From: Rivibacter sp049446155
GTDB lineage: Bacteria; Pseudomonadota; Gammaproteobacteria; Burkholderiales; Burkholderiaceae_C
Assembly (NCBI RefSeq): GCF_049446155.1
Contig: NZ_JBMSEE010000002.1
Location: 186,001-250,000, forward strand
DNA length: 64,000 bases
Direction of reading: 5' to 3'
Position numbers and translations under genes: made by a program. Under the pieces are notes generated by a model. That model saw nothing but the letters and a program-made list of their open reading frames with translations. It was not told the origin of the DNA and did no database searches. Shown here in pieces: positions 35,415 to 46,629 of this stretch (within the stretch, counting starts at the first letter, position 1; each line of letters starts with the position of its first letter).

Positions 35415-36254
<840 letters not shown>

Positions 36255-36273
36255 AGTGACCGTCCAACAGCGA

Positions 36274-36304
36274 AAAGGCCCGCAGGAATGACCTGCGGGC
36301 CTTT
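36274..36304 (+). terminator. Intrinsic terminator after the Pro-Ala lipoprotein
   Basis: A 13-base perfect stem, AAAGGCCCGCAGG (36274-36286) with CCTGCGGGCCTTT (36292-36304), around a five-base loop. The flanking A- and T-runs make it work in either direction. It lies 20 bases after the lipoprotein stop and close to the 3' end of the CAU tRNA. Confidence 0.85.
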
Positions 36305-36310
36305 GGTATC

Positions 36311-36387
<77 letters not shown>

Positions 36388-36430
36388 TGAGCCGCGCATT
36401 ATAGCGTGGCTTCGCGGGCCATCCACTGAC

Positions 36431-36625
36431 TCAGATCAGCTGGCCGATCAGCATCGCGACGAAGCTCAGCAAGACGGTCGAGGCGATCGGCAGCCAGACG
36501 GTGCGCTGGCCGATGCGGAACTCGAAGTCGCCGGGCAAGCGGCCGATACCCAGCTTTGCGAGCCATGGCTTGAGGCCGCTGAACACCAGCAGCGTCAGCA
36601 CGATCACCAGCAGCCAGCGCAGCAT
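36431..36625 (-). CDS. DUF2905 family small membrane protein
   Basis: A 64-residue protein with two hydrophobic segments (LLVIVLTLLVFSGLKPWL and WLPIASTVLLSFVAMLIGQLI) and the conserved LGRLPGDFEFRIG-like loop (IGRLPGDFEFRIG) of DUF2905. Function is unknown; members are widespread, small inner-membrane proteins. It lies 13 bases after the methyltransferase gene upstream and is likely cotranscribed. Confidence 0.85.
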   Translation of the reverse strand: MLRWLLVIVLTLLVFSGLKPWLAKLGIGRLPGDFEFRIGQRTVWLPIASTVLLSFVAMLIGQLI

Positions 36626-36638
36626 GCTCCGTCCTCTC

Positions 36639-37799
36639 TCACAGCGTGTGGCTGCGGTCGCCCGCGGCGAAGCCGATCGCGTCGAACACCGGCCCGGGCG
36701 GCTGCTTCACGAAGCCCAGCGCCTTGAACAGCTCGCCCATCTCGTGCTCGTTGACGAGCTTCTGCGCCGCGGCCAGCGTGCGCGCGTCGGCGCCGTGCAG
36801 GTCGGCGACCAGGCCGCAGTTGAAGAGAAAGCGCGCCTGGCTCGTGTAGCCCAGCACCTCCAGCCCGGCGTCCTGGCCGGCCAGCGCCGCCGCGGTGAAG
36901 TCGACGTGCGCGGTGATGTCCTTCTCGCCCACGTGCGACAGCGGGTCGGGGTCGGCCAGGTGGCCGCGGTGGCACATCAGCGTGCCGCCGGTGCGCTGCG
37001 GATGAAAGAACTCGTGCTCCGGAAAGCCGTAGTCGAGGAAGAACGCTGCGCCGCGATTCAACGTGCCGGCCAGCGTCGCGACGAAGCCGGCGGCCTGGCG
37101 CGCCAGCTCGATCGTCGTACCCGGCACGAAGCCGGGCTCGATCGGCGGGCGCAGCCCAGTGGGCCGGTCGGCCCAGACGAAACGCCCCTGCGCGTCGAGT
37201 GCCACGCCGCGCTCGAACCAATGACTGCCGTCCCAGTGCAGCAGCGCGACCGGCATCGCATCGAGCACCTCGTTGCCGACGACCACACCTTCGATGCCGG
37301 CCTCGGGCAGCCGGTCGACCCACTCGACGCGTGGGGCGTGGTCCGGCACGCGCTCATGCAGCGTTGCGCGCTGGCGCTCGCGCAGCGCGCCGGACAAGTC
37401 GACGATCACGTAGCGCTTCACGCGCTCGCCCAGCGCCTGTAGCAGCTGCGACGCGAGCGCGCCGGAGCCGGCGCCGAACTCCCACACTTCGTCGGTGTCG
37501 GTGGCGTCCAGCGCCTGTGCAAGCTGGCGCGCCAGCGCGCGGCCGAACAGCGGGCTCAGTTCGGGCGCGGTGACGAAGTCGCTGCCGGAGGAGGGCAGCG
37601 CGCCGAACTGGCGTGCGTCGCGCGCGTAGTAGCCGAGGCCGGGCGCGTACAGCGCCAGCTCCATGAAGCGCTCGAAGCTCAGCCAGCCGCCGCCGGCCGT
37701 GATCTCGGCCGCGATGCGCGCATGCAGCGGCGATTCGGCATGTCCCTCGAGGCCGTGCCCTCCAGGGGCGCTGGCTACACTGCGCAGGCTGTCTTTCAC
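36639..37799 (-). CDS. MidA/NDUFAF7-family SAM-dependent methyltransferase
   Basis: A 386-residue protein of the DUF185 family. It shows ITAGGWLSFERFMELALYAPGLGYYA, GSDFVTAPELSPLFG, the SAM motif WEFGAGSGALASQLLQAL and the DYGFPEHEFFHPQRTGGTLMCHRGH segment. The eukaryotic homologue methylates a complex I arginine; bacterial substrates are not settled. The first ATG at 37799 is just upstream of the conserved region. It is divergent from the SDR gene that starts 50 bases away. Confidence 0.88.
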   Translation of the reverse strand: MKDSLRSVASAPGGHGLEGHAESPLHARIAAEITAGGGWLSFERFMELALYAPGLGYYARDARQFGALPSSGSDFVTAPELSPLFGRALARQLAQALDATDTDEVWEFGAGSGALASQLLQALGERVKRYVIVDLSGALRERQRATLHERVPDHAPRVEWVDRLPEAGIEGVVVGNEVLDAMPVALLHWDGSHWFERGVALDAQGRFVWADRPTGLRPPIEPGFVPGTTIELARQAAGFVATLAGTLNRGAAFFLDYGFPEHEFFHPQRTGGTLMCHRGHLADPDPLSHVGEKDITAHVDFTAAALAGQDAGLEVLGYTSQARFLFNCGLVADLHGADARTLAAAQKLVNEHEMGELFKALGFVKQPPGPVFDAIGFAAGDRSHTL

Positions 37800-37849
37800 G
37801 CGGCGATTGTAGGAAAGCCGTCTTCACGCAACGCCCTCGCGTTCGAGCC

Positions 37850-38656
37850 GTGACCACCCCGTCTTCTTCGACCCCACGCCCCGTCGTCCTCGTGACGGGC
37901 GCGGCGCGCCGCATCGGCCGCGCGATCGCGCTCGAGCTCGCCGCGCATGGCTTCGACGTGGCCGTGCACCACCGCGGCCACGACGACGCCGAGCTCGAGC
38001 TCACGCTCGCCGCGCTGCGCGCCCACGGTGCGCGCAGTGAAGCCTTTGCCGCCGAGCTGGCCGACGAGGCCGCCTGCGAGGCGCTGCTGCCGGGCGTCGT
38101 GAAGCGCTTCGGCCGCGTCGACGCGCTGGTCAACAACGCCTCGGCGTTCGCCTACGACACCGTGGCCGACTTCAGCGCCGCGACGCTCGACGTGCAATGG
38201 CGCACCAACACCGCGGCGCCGGTGCTGCTCGCGCGCGCGCTGCACGCGCACCTGGCGGCGCGCGGCGCGCAGGGCTGCGCGGTCAACCTGCTCGACCAGA
38301 AACTGTGGAACCCGAACCCGGACCACTTCAGCTACACGCTCAGCAAGGCCGCGCTCGAGGCCGCGACCACGCTGCTCGCCCAGGCGCTGGCGCCCACGCT
38401 GCGCGTGGTGGGCGTCGCGCCCGGCGTCACGCTGCCCTCGGGCCCGATGGACGAGGCCGAGTTCGCGGTCTCGCACGCCATGACGCCGCTGGGCCGCTCG
38501 TCGACGCCCGAGGACGTCGCGCGCGCGGTGCGCTTCCTGATCGAGTCGCCGGCGATCACCGGCACGACGCTGCTGGTCGACGGCGGCCAGCATCTCGCGT
38601 CGCAGCGACGTGACGTGATGTTCCTGGCGCGCGACGCGCTCGGAGGCGGCCAATGA
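37850..38656 (+). CDS. SDR oxidoreductase, pteridine-reductase/FolM-like
   Basis: A 268-residue short-chain dehydrogenase. It has the NADP-binding VTGAARRIGRAIALEL, NNASAF, and the catalytic YTLSK motif after NLLDQKLWNPNPDHFS, as in dihydromonapterin/pteridine reductases. The last residues include LVDGGQHL. Its stop overlaps folB by four bases, so it sits in a pterin context and I infer dihydropteridine reduction. Start is the GTG at 37850. Confidence 0.85.
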   Translation: MTTPSSSTPRPVVLVTGAARRIGRAIALELAAHGFDVAVHHRGHDDAELELTLAALRAHGARSEAFAAELADEAACEALLPGVVKRFGRVDALVNNASAFAYDTVADFSAATLDVQWRTNTAAPVLLARALHAHLAARGAQGCAVNLLDQKLWNPNPDHFSYTLSKAALEAATTLLAQALAPTLRVVGVAPGVTLPSGPMDEAEFAVSHAMTPLGRSSTPEDVARAVRFLIESPAITGTTLLVDGGQHLASQRRDVMFLARDALGGGQ

Positions 38657-39057
38657 GCAGCTTGCTCGACCCGCGCCTGTCCGGCTGCCGGCGGCTGTTC
38701 CTCTGCGGCTTCGAGATCGAGGCCGAGATCGGCATCCACGCCCACGAGCTGCAAGGCCCGCAGCGCATGTGCTTCGACGTCGATCTTTACGTGCCGCTCG
38801 CACTGACGACACCGGCCCAGGATCACATCGACGAGGTGATCGACTACGACGTGATCCGCGCCACCATCGCCGAGCGCGTGTCGCGCGGGCGCGTCGCGCT
38901 GCAGGAGACGCTGGCCGACGATATCGCCGCCTCGCTGCTCGCGCGTCCCGGCGTGCGCGCGGTGCGCGTGGCGACGGCCAAGCCCGATGTCTATCCCGAC
39001 TGCGACGCCGTGGGCGTCGAGGTTTTCCGGTTCAAGAGCGACGAGGAGGCGCGATGA
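38653..39057 (+). CDS. folB: Dihydroneopterin aldolase
   Basis: A 134-residue T-fold enzyme of folate synthesis. It shows CGFEIEAEIGIHAHE with the Glu near 22, the IDYDVIRATIAE segment with the conserved Tyr and the VATAKPDVYPDCDAVGVEVF end. The IDYD motif fits DHNA aldolases, but such proteins can also have epimerase activity. It overlaps the SDR gene (ATGA) and the ttcA start by four bases. Confidence 0.9.
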   Translation: MSSLLDPRLSGCRRLFLCGFEIEAEIGIHAHELQGPQRMCFDVDLYVPLALTTPAQDHIDEVIDYDVIRATIAERVSRGRVALQETLADDIAASLLARPGVRAVRVATAKPDVYPDCDAVGVEVFRFKSDEEAR

Positions 39058-40013
39058 GCGCTGTCATTCACATTCAGCCGCCCGCGGCGACCGCCGGCCC
39101 GACCGAGGCCGCCGAGCGCAAGTACAACTTCGAGGCCAACAAGCTCAGCAAGCGCCTGCATCGCCTGGTCGGCCAGGCGATCGGCGACTTCAACATGATC
39201 GAGGCCGGCGACAAGGTCATGGTGTGCGTCTCGGGCGGCAAGGACAGCTACGCGCTGCTCGACATCCTGCTCAACCTGCAGCAGCGCGCGCCGGTCGCCT
39301 TCGAGCTGGTGGCGGTCAACCTCGACCAGAAGCAGCCCGGCTTTCCCGAGCACGTGCTGCCCGACTACCTGCGCTCGCGCGGCGTGCCCTTCCACATCGA
39401 GGAGCAGGACACCTACAGCATCGTCAAGCGCGTCGTGCCCGAGGGCAAGACGATGTGCAGCCTGTGCTCGCGGCTGCGCCGCGGCATCCTCTACCGCGTG
39501 GCCGACGAGCTGGGTGCGACCAAGATCGCGCTCGGCCATCACCGCGACGACATGCTGCAGACCTTCTTCCTCAACATGTTCTTCGGCGCCAAGCTCAAGG
39601 GCATGCCGCCCAAGCTGGTGAGCGACGACGGCCGCCACGTGGTGATCCGCCCGCTGGCCTACGTGCCCGAGCACGACCTCGCGGCCTGGGCCGAGCACCG
39701 TCAGTTCCCGATCATTCCCTGCACGCTGTGCGGCAGCCAGGAGAACCTGCAGCGCAAGCAGGTCGGCGCGATGCTGCGCGAGTGGGACCGCAAGCATCCG
39801 GGGCGCATCGAGAACATGGCGCGCGCGCTGGGCAACGTCGTGCCCTCGCACCTGCAGGACCGAGCGCTGTTCCCGTTCGAGACGCTGGTCGCCAGCGGCA
39901 CGCCCGACCCCCAAGGCGACAAGGCCTTCGATGAGGACGATGACGCCTGCGCCGCGCCGGCCAGCGCCGGTGCACCGGCGGCGATGCCGGTGCGTTGGAT
40001 CGACGAGCGCTGA
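39054..40013 (+). CDS. ttcA: tRNA 2-thiocytidine synthetase TtcA
   Basis: Thiolates C32 of certain tRNAs using a [4Fe-4S] cluster. The 319-residue protein has PP-loop SGGKDS at 60-65, the cysteine pair CSLC at 135-138 and CTLCGS further on for the cluster. The ATG at 39054 overlaps folB by four bases. A C-terminal extension rich in Ala/Asp after the conserved core is a common variable tail. Confidence 0.95.
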   Translation: MSAVIHIQPPAATAGPTEAAERKYNFEANKLSKRLHRLVGQAIGDFNMIEAGDKVMVCVSGGKDSYALLDILLNLQQRAPVAFELVAVNLDQKQPGFPEHVLPDYLRSRGVPFHIEEQDTYSIVKRVVPEGKTMCSLCSRLRRGILYRVADELGATKIALGHHRDDMLQTFFLNMFFGAKLKGMPPKLVSDDGRHVVIRPLAYVPEHDLAAWAEHRQFPIIPCTLCGSQENLQRKQVGAMLREWDRKHPGRIENMARALGNVVPSHLQDRALFPFETLVASGTPDPQGDKAFDEDDDACAAPASAGAPAAMPVRWIDER

Positions 40014-40075
40014 ACCGGGCCAGCCCGCGCGCGCTCCAACCCGGATTGGCCGACCAGATTCGCAAGGAGTTCGTT

Positions 40076-40759
40076 ATGCGTCGCGCTTTGCTGAGCACTG
40101 TCGTCGCGGTTGCCGCACTCATGGCCGCGGGTTGCAGCTCGATCCGCACCTACGACGTCGACGTCTCCAGCTACGGCAGCTGGCCGGCCGGCCGCCAGCC
40201 GGGCACCTACGCGATCGAGCGCCTGCCGTCGCAACAGGCCAACCTGGCCGAGCAGATGGCCGTCGAGGACGCGGCCCGCCCGGCGATCGAGCGGGCCGGG
40301 TTCAGGCTGGCCGAGAGCGCCGACGATGCCGATGTGCTGGTGCAAGTCGGCGCGCGCGTGACCCAGGTCTACACGCCCGACCCGTTTGCCGGTTCGTTCT
40401 ACTGGCACAGCAACTGGTGGTACGGCTGGCCGGGGCCCTACCGGCACCCGTACTGGGGGCCTTACTGGGGTCCGGGATGGGGGCCTGGCTGGGGGCCAGG
40501 CTACAACGACTTCCCCGACTACCTGCGCGAAGTCGGCGTGCTGCTGCGCGACAAGCGCAGCCAGAAGGTGATCTACGAAACCCGCGGCCGGCTCAGCACG
40601 CGCTCGAGCGATCCCGGCGTGATCGGACCGATGTTCGACGCCGCCTTGCGCGACTTCCCTGGCCCGGCGCTGAGCCCGCGCAAGGTCACGATCACGGTGG
40701 GGCCGTCGCAAACGGCCGCGGTGCCCGCCGAGGCGCCGGCTTCGTCGAGCGCGCGCTGA
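40076..40759 (+). CDS. DUF4136-domain lipoprotein
   Basis: A 227-residue lipoprotein with the lipobox MAAGC near residues 17-21. The following domain (YDVDVSSYGSWPAGRQPGTYAIERLPSQQANLAEQMAVEDAARPAIERAGF) is the DUF4136 type with unknown function. An unusual Trp/Pro/Gly/Tyr-rich stretch lies in the middle. AAGGAG lies six bases before the ATG at 40076, which I take as the start; a longer frame begins inside ttcA. Confidence 0.82.
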   Translation: MRRALLSTVVAVAALMAAGCSSIRTYDVDVSSYGSWPAGRQPGTYAIERLPSQQANLAEQMAVEDAARPAIERAGFRLAESADDADVLVQVGARVTQVYTPDPFAGSFYWHSNWWYGWPGPYRHPYWGPYWGPGWGPGWGPGYNDFPDYLREVGVLLRDKRSQKVIYETRGRLSTRSSDPGVIGPMFDAALRDFPGPALSPRKVTITVGPSQTAAVPAEAPASSSAR

Positions 40760-40774
40760 AGCACCGGCGGCGTC

Positions 40775-41677
40775 TCACGACGCCGTGGTCGCCAACTGGC
40801 GCAAGTCGGCGGCCCAGTCGCGCAGGCGCTCGCGCGCGGTTGCGCGCTGCGCCGCGGTGGTCGCGTTGTGCACGCGTGCGCTGGCTTCGCAGCTGTAGGC
40901 GGTCAGGTGGCTGGCGTAGCCGGCGTAGCTTTCGTCGGGTGAATGCCGAACGTGCTGCCAGTAGCGGCGCAGCGCCGAGGCGGCGTCGCCGCGCGTGAGC
41001 GCGGGCTGGGCCTGCAGGTGCTCCAGCAGCTGCTGCAGCTCGGCATGGCGGCGCTGGCGCTCGACCAGCGTGCGCTGCGGGTCGAAGGGCGAAGCATCGA
41101 CCGCCTGCTCGATGGCCTTGTGCTGCGCGTCGCCGAGCCGCCCGTAAAGCCGTTGCGCGCGTTCGACCGTGCGCTCGATGGCGGCGCGCCGGCGCTTGGC
41201 GGGATCGGGCTGCAGGTAGTCGTCGGCGAACTTCTCGTCGCTGCGCGCCTGGCGCTTGCGCAGCGTCGCGAGCTGCCGCGCGCCGAGCAGGCGCGCAACC
41301 TCGTATGCATCGGGCAGCGCCTGCTCGACGGCCGCATCGGCATGCGCCGCCAGCGCATCCCAGTAGCGGCACAGCTGCTCGCCCGTCATGTCGCGCGTGA
41401 CCTCGTCGGAGGCGCGCGACAGCAAGGCGGCGATCTGCGGCAGCTCCTGGCGCCGGTGCCAGTCGAACCAGCGCGCGAGGCCTTCCTTGGCGCGCGCGGC
41501 CTGCGGGTCGTCGAAGTCGAATTGGCGATCCAGCCACAGATAGGCGATCTGCGGCCCCTGCGAATAGGTGAGGCGCAGCGCGCTGCAGCCCGCGATGACG
41601 AGGCCGCAGACGATCGCGACCGCGATAATCCCGGCGCGCCTGGCGCGCAATTCACTGCACCGCGAGAACTTGAGCAT
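40775..41677 (-). CDS. DUF6279-like lipoprotein
   Basis: A 300-residue protein whose N-terminus is basic, then hydrophobic (AGIIAVAIVCGLVIAGC) and ends in a lipobox. The mature region is mostly helical with SALRLTYSQGPQIAYLWLDRQFDF and repeated Arg/Glu-rich helices (LVERQRRHAELQQLLEHLQAQ). I would assign DUF6279, a family of unknown function. The ATG at 41677 overlaps the divergent glmU start in a CATG palindrome; a TTG at codon 10 could be the true start. Confidence 0.75.
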   Translation of the reverse strand: MLKFSRCSELRARRAGIIAVAIVCGLVIAGCSALRLTYSQGPQIAYLWLDRQFDFDDPQAARAKEGLARWFDWHRRQELPQIAALLSRASDEVTRDMTGEQLCRYWDALAAHADAAVEQALPDAYEVARLLGARQLATLRKRQARSDEKFADDYLQPDPAKRRRAAIERTVERAQRLYGRLGDAQHKAIEQAVDASPFDPQRTLVERQRRHAELQQLLEHLQAQPALTRGDAASALRRYWQHVRHSPDESYAGYASHLTAYSCEASARVHNATTAAQRATARERLRDWAADLRQLATTAS

Positions 41678-43058
41678 GCTCGACATCGTCATCATGGCCG
41701 CCGGCAAGGGCACCCGCATGAAATCGGCCCGGCCGAAGGTGCTGCACACGCTGGCCGGCAAGCCGCTGCTGCAGCACGTGCTCGAAACCGCAGGCAGTCT
41801 GCATGCCCACCGGATGATCACGATCATCGGCCATGGCGCCGAGTCGGTCGAGCAGTCGATGCGCGCGGCGGTTCCCGGCGCGCCGCTGGCCTTCGTGCGC
41901 CAGGAGCCGCAGCTGGGCACGGGGCACGCGGTGCAGCAGGCGCTGCCGCTGCTGGGCGACGAAGGCACGACGCTGATCCTCAACGGCGACGTGCCGCTGA
42001 CCTCGGCGGCCACCGCGCGCGCGCTGGTCGAGGCCTGCGCCGGCCAGCGGCTGGCGCTGCTGACCATCGAGCTGGCCGACCCGAGCGGCTATGGGCGCAT
42101 CGTGCGCGACGCCGCGGCGCCCGAGCGCGTGCTCGGCATCGTCGAGCACAAGGACGCGAGTGACGCGCAGCGCGCGATCCGCGAGGTCTACACCGGCATG
42201 ATGGCCGTGCCCACCGCGGCGCTGAAGCGCTGGCTCGCGCGCCTGCGCAACGACAACGCGCAGCGCGAGTACTACCTGACCGACATCGTCGCGTTCGCGG
42301 TCGCCGACGGCGTGTCGGTGGTCGCCGCGCAGCCGGCCGGCGAGATCGAGGTGCTGGGCGTCAACAGCCCGCTGCAGCTGGCCGAGCTGGAGCGCCGCTT
42401 TCAGCGCCAGCGCGCCGACGCGCTGATGGAAGCCGGCGTGCGTCTGGCCGACCCGGCGCGTTTCGACGTGCGCGGCGAGCTGGTGTGCGGCCAGGACGTC
42501 GAGATCGACGTCGGCTGCGTGTTCGAAGGCCGCGTCGTGCTCGGCGACGGCGTGCGCATCGGCGCGCACTGCGTGCTGCGCGACTGCGAGATCGCCGCCG
42601 GCGCGGTGGTGCATCCGCTGTGCCACCTGGAGGGCGCGCGCGTCGGCGCGGGTGCGCTGATCGGCCCGTTCGCGCGGCTTCGCCCGGGCGCCGAGCTCGG
42701 TGCCGAGGTGCACATCGGCAACTTCGTCGAGGTCAAGAATTCCACGCTGGCCGCCGGCGCCAAGGCCAACCATCTGGCCTACCTGGGCGATGCCACCGTC
42801 GGCGCGCGCGTGAACTACGGCGCCGGCAGCATCACCGCCAACTACGACGGCGCCAACAAGCACCGCACGGTGATCGGCGATGACGTCCACGTGGGCTCGA
42901 ACTGTGTGCTGATCGCGCCGGTGTCCCTCGGCGCGGGCGGCACGATCGGCGGCGGCAGCACGATCAGCAAGGACACGCCGCCGGGGCAGCTCACCGTGGC
43001 GCGCGCGAAGCAGGTCACGGTCAGCGGCTGGCAGCGTCCGAAGAAGGCGCCACGCTGA
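41676..43058 (+). CDS. glmU: Bifunctional UDP-N-acetylglucosamine pyrophosphorylase / GlcN-1-P acetyltransferase
   Basis: Makes UDP-GlcNAc for peptidoglycan and lipopolysaccharide. The 460-residue protein has the uridylyltransferase motif IMAAGKGTRMKSARPKVLH at about 6-24, LNGDVPL, and the C-terminal left-handed beta-helix of hexapeptide repeats (GNFVEVKNSTLAAGAKANHLAYLGDA), ending in acetyltransferase. The ATG at 41676 gives the family's MLDIVIMAAG. Its upstream region lies within the divergent lipoprotein gene. Functional partner glmS is about 1.3 kb downstream. Confidence 0.97.
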   Translation: MLDIVIMAAGKGTRMKSARPKVLHTLAGKPLLQHVLETAGSLHAHRMITIIGHGAESVEQSMRAAVPGAPLAFVRQEPQLGTGHAVQQALPLLGDEGTTLILNGDVPLTSAATARALVEACAGQRLALLTIELADPSGYGRIVRDAAAPERVLGIVEHKDASDAQRAIREVYTGMMAVPTAALKRWLARLRNDNAQREYYLTDIVAFAVADGVSVVAAQPAGEIEVLGVNSPLQLAELERRFQRQRADALMEAGVRLADPARFDVRGELVCGQDVEIDVGCVFEGRVVLGDGVRIGAHCVLRDCEIAAGAVVHPLCHLEGARVGAGALIGPFARLRPGAELGAEVHIGNFVEVKNSTLAAGAKANHLAYLGDATVGARVNYGAGSITANYDGANKHRTVIGDDVHVGSNCVLIAPVSLGAGGTIGGGSTISKDTPPGQLTVARAKQVTVSGWQRPKKAPR

Positions 43059-43070
43059 GCGGAGCAGGCG

Positions 43071-43706
43071 ATGGCGCGTGAACGATGCACGCTCGTCACG
43101 CGAAGCGCGCACTTACGATCGCCCGAAGTGAGCACCACCTCGTCGTCATCGAAATCCCGTCCACGCGTCGCCACCTACTACGCGCGGCTCAAGGTCGCCC
43201 AGGACGCGCCGCCTGAAGTGATCCGCGCCGCGCATCGGGCGCTGGTGCAGAAGTACCACCCCGATCGCCACCAGGGCAGCCTGCGCCACGAGCAGGTCGT
43301 CGCCGCGCTCAACCGGGCGCAAGACATCCTGCTCGACCCCGACAGCCGTGCCGCGCATGACCAGTGGATCCGCGACGAGGAAGTGCGCCTGGGCCTGCGC
43401 GAAGCGCCCCCGGGCGAACGCGACACCGCCGGCGCCCGCGCGCGCGCCTGGCTGCAGCGGCAGCGGCAGCGCGTGTTCGGCGCGGCCGAGGCCGAGCCCA
43501 TCGACATCGAACTGCGCTGGATGGGCGTGGGCGCCCGGCCGCGCTCGCCGATGCGGCGCTACGGCATCGCGATCACGCTGATGGCGCTGGCAGCCGGTGC
43601 CGGTGCGGGCGCGGTGATCCTGTCGGCGCGCAACGACCTCGGCGCGCTGGTCGCGCGCGAGGCGCTCCACTTGCTGCCCAAGGCCGCGTCGGCGCCCGAT
43701 CGTTAG
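43071..43706 (+). CDS. J-domain membrane protein
   Basis: A 211-residue protein with a J domain near residues 35-95. It contains ATYYARLKVAQDAPPEVIRAAHRALVQKYHPDRHQG, including the HPD motif needed to stimulate Hsp70. The C-terminal part has one membrane segment (IAITLMALAAGAGAGAVIL). The ATG at 43071 has GGAG at a good distance; a GTG at 43128 would remove 19 poorly conserved residues. It probably recruits DnaK to the inner membrane, but that is inferred. Confidence 0.8.
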   Translation: MARERCTLVTRSAHLRSPEVSTTSSSSKSRPRVATYYARLKVAQDAPPEVIRAAHRALVQKYHPDRHQGSLRHEQVVAALNRAQDILLDPDSRAAHDQWIRDEEVRLGLREAPPGERDTAGARARAWLQRQRQRVFGAAEAEPIDIELRWMGVGARPRSPMRRYGIAITLMALAAGAGAGAVILSARNDLGALVAREALHLLPKAASAPDR

Positions 43707-44230
43707 CGAGGCGCCGCCGGCAGCGGCAAGCGGTGTCCGAACTTGGCGCGCTGCACGACGAAGAACGCGCGCACGTTGCGCACGTTCGCATCGGCGCTGA
43801 AGAGGCGCTGTGCCACCGCCTGGTAGGCCGCCATGTCGGCCACGGTGATCACCACCACGAAGTCCGGCCCCGGCGAGACCCGGTAGCACTGCTGCACCGC
43901 CGGCTCCTCGACCGCGCGCTGCTCGAACGCGGCCAGCCGCTCGCTCGCCTGCACGTCCAGCGTCACCTCGACGATGGCCTGCAGCACCGGCGCACCGGCC
44001 TCGGCCAGCCGCCGCGGCGACAGCAGCGCGACCACGCCCTCGATGAAGCCGGCGTCCCAGAGCCGGCGCACGCGCCGGTGCGCGGTGGCCGGCGAGACGC
44101 GCACCGCCGCCGCGAGCGCCTGGTTCGACAGGCCCGCATCGAGCTGCAGCTGCGCCAGCACCTTCAGATCGAGGGGGTCAAGATCGGATGAATATTCCGT
44201 AGAAGTCTCATTGACGGATGATTCTTCCAT
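43703..44230 (-). CDS. Lrp/AsnC-family transcription regulator
   Basis: A 175-residue regulator. The N-terminus, after a short acidic extension, has the DNA-binding helix-turn-helix LSNQALAAAVRVSPATAHRRVRRLWDAGFIEG, and the C-terminal RAM domain begins near VLQAIVEVTLDVQ. Lrp/AsnC proteins respond to amino acids. It diverges from glmS across a 108-base gap, so it may regulate glmS or itself; the effector is unknown. It overlaps the J-domain gene by four bases. Confidence 0.9.
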   Translation of the reverse strand: MEESSVNETSTEYSSDLDPLDLKVLAQLQLDAGLSNQALAAAVRVSPATAHRRVRRLWDAGFIEGVVALLSPRRLAEAGAPVLQAIVEVTLDVQASERLAAFEQRAVEEPAVQQCYRVSPGPDFVVVITVADMAAYQAVAQRLFSADANVRNVRAFFVVQRAKFGHRLPLPAAPR

Positions 44231-44338
44231 GGGTGAATCATAGCGGAAGAATTGTTCGATATTGCCTGGTTAAAGAGAGCTCATTTCCCGCGACGACTCC
44301 TAGGATTCGCCATCTTCTGAACCTCCTGGAGCTCATCC

Positions 44339-46210
<1,872 letters not shown>

Positions 46211-46629
46211 GGGGCCGCTGCGCCTTCACTCCGGTGTTCACGCTAAATGGAGTCGTGAACAGGCAAAAGAAAGTCGTAAACAACTCCACCGCGTACGCTT
46301 GCGGGCGGTCGACAGTTCATGGTCGACCGTCACAGTTCAGCTTGAGCCGACAGTCAAAGTGAGCACTGAGCCGACTGGTTCACGTGAGCAAGCAGCAACG
46401 TGTAGGCCAGGCGGCCAGGCCGCTGAAGTTCCGCCATCGTGGTTCGATCCTGCTCATTGGCTTGACACGGCTGGTTCCCCTTCCTTTGTCAGTTCGTCAC
46501 GGGCACGCCGCTAAACGGGTGGCACGAACCCTCCCGATTGGGTTGTGCCAACGCAGTCCGTCATGGTGATGCGGCATCGACATTGGACGGCCACCCTTGA
46601 GGCCTCTAAAGCCTCATGCGGATACGACC
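46211..46629. other. Non-coding junction between glmS and the accessory region
   Basis: About 420 bases without a credible gene. It contains inverted repeats: TGTTCACG (46235-46242) with CGTGAACA (46254-46261), and GGTGGAGT (46201-46208, at the end of glmS) with ACTCCACC (46283-46290). Two similar GTCGTGAAC/GTCGTAAAC units lie about 20 bases apart. The pattern could be an end of a lost insertion sequence, but no transposase or target duplication is seen. Short open frames here have no recognisable domain. Confidence 0.4.

Noticed and set aside
46299..46514. Short open frame in the glmS downstream gap
   Set aside because: No ribosome site, no domain and no similarity that I recognise.
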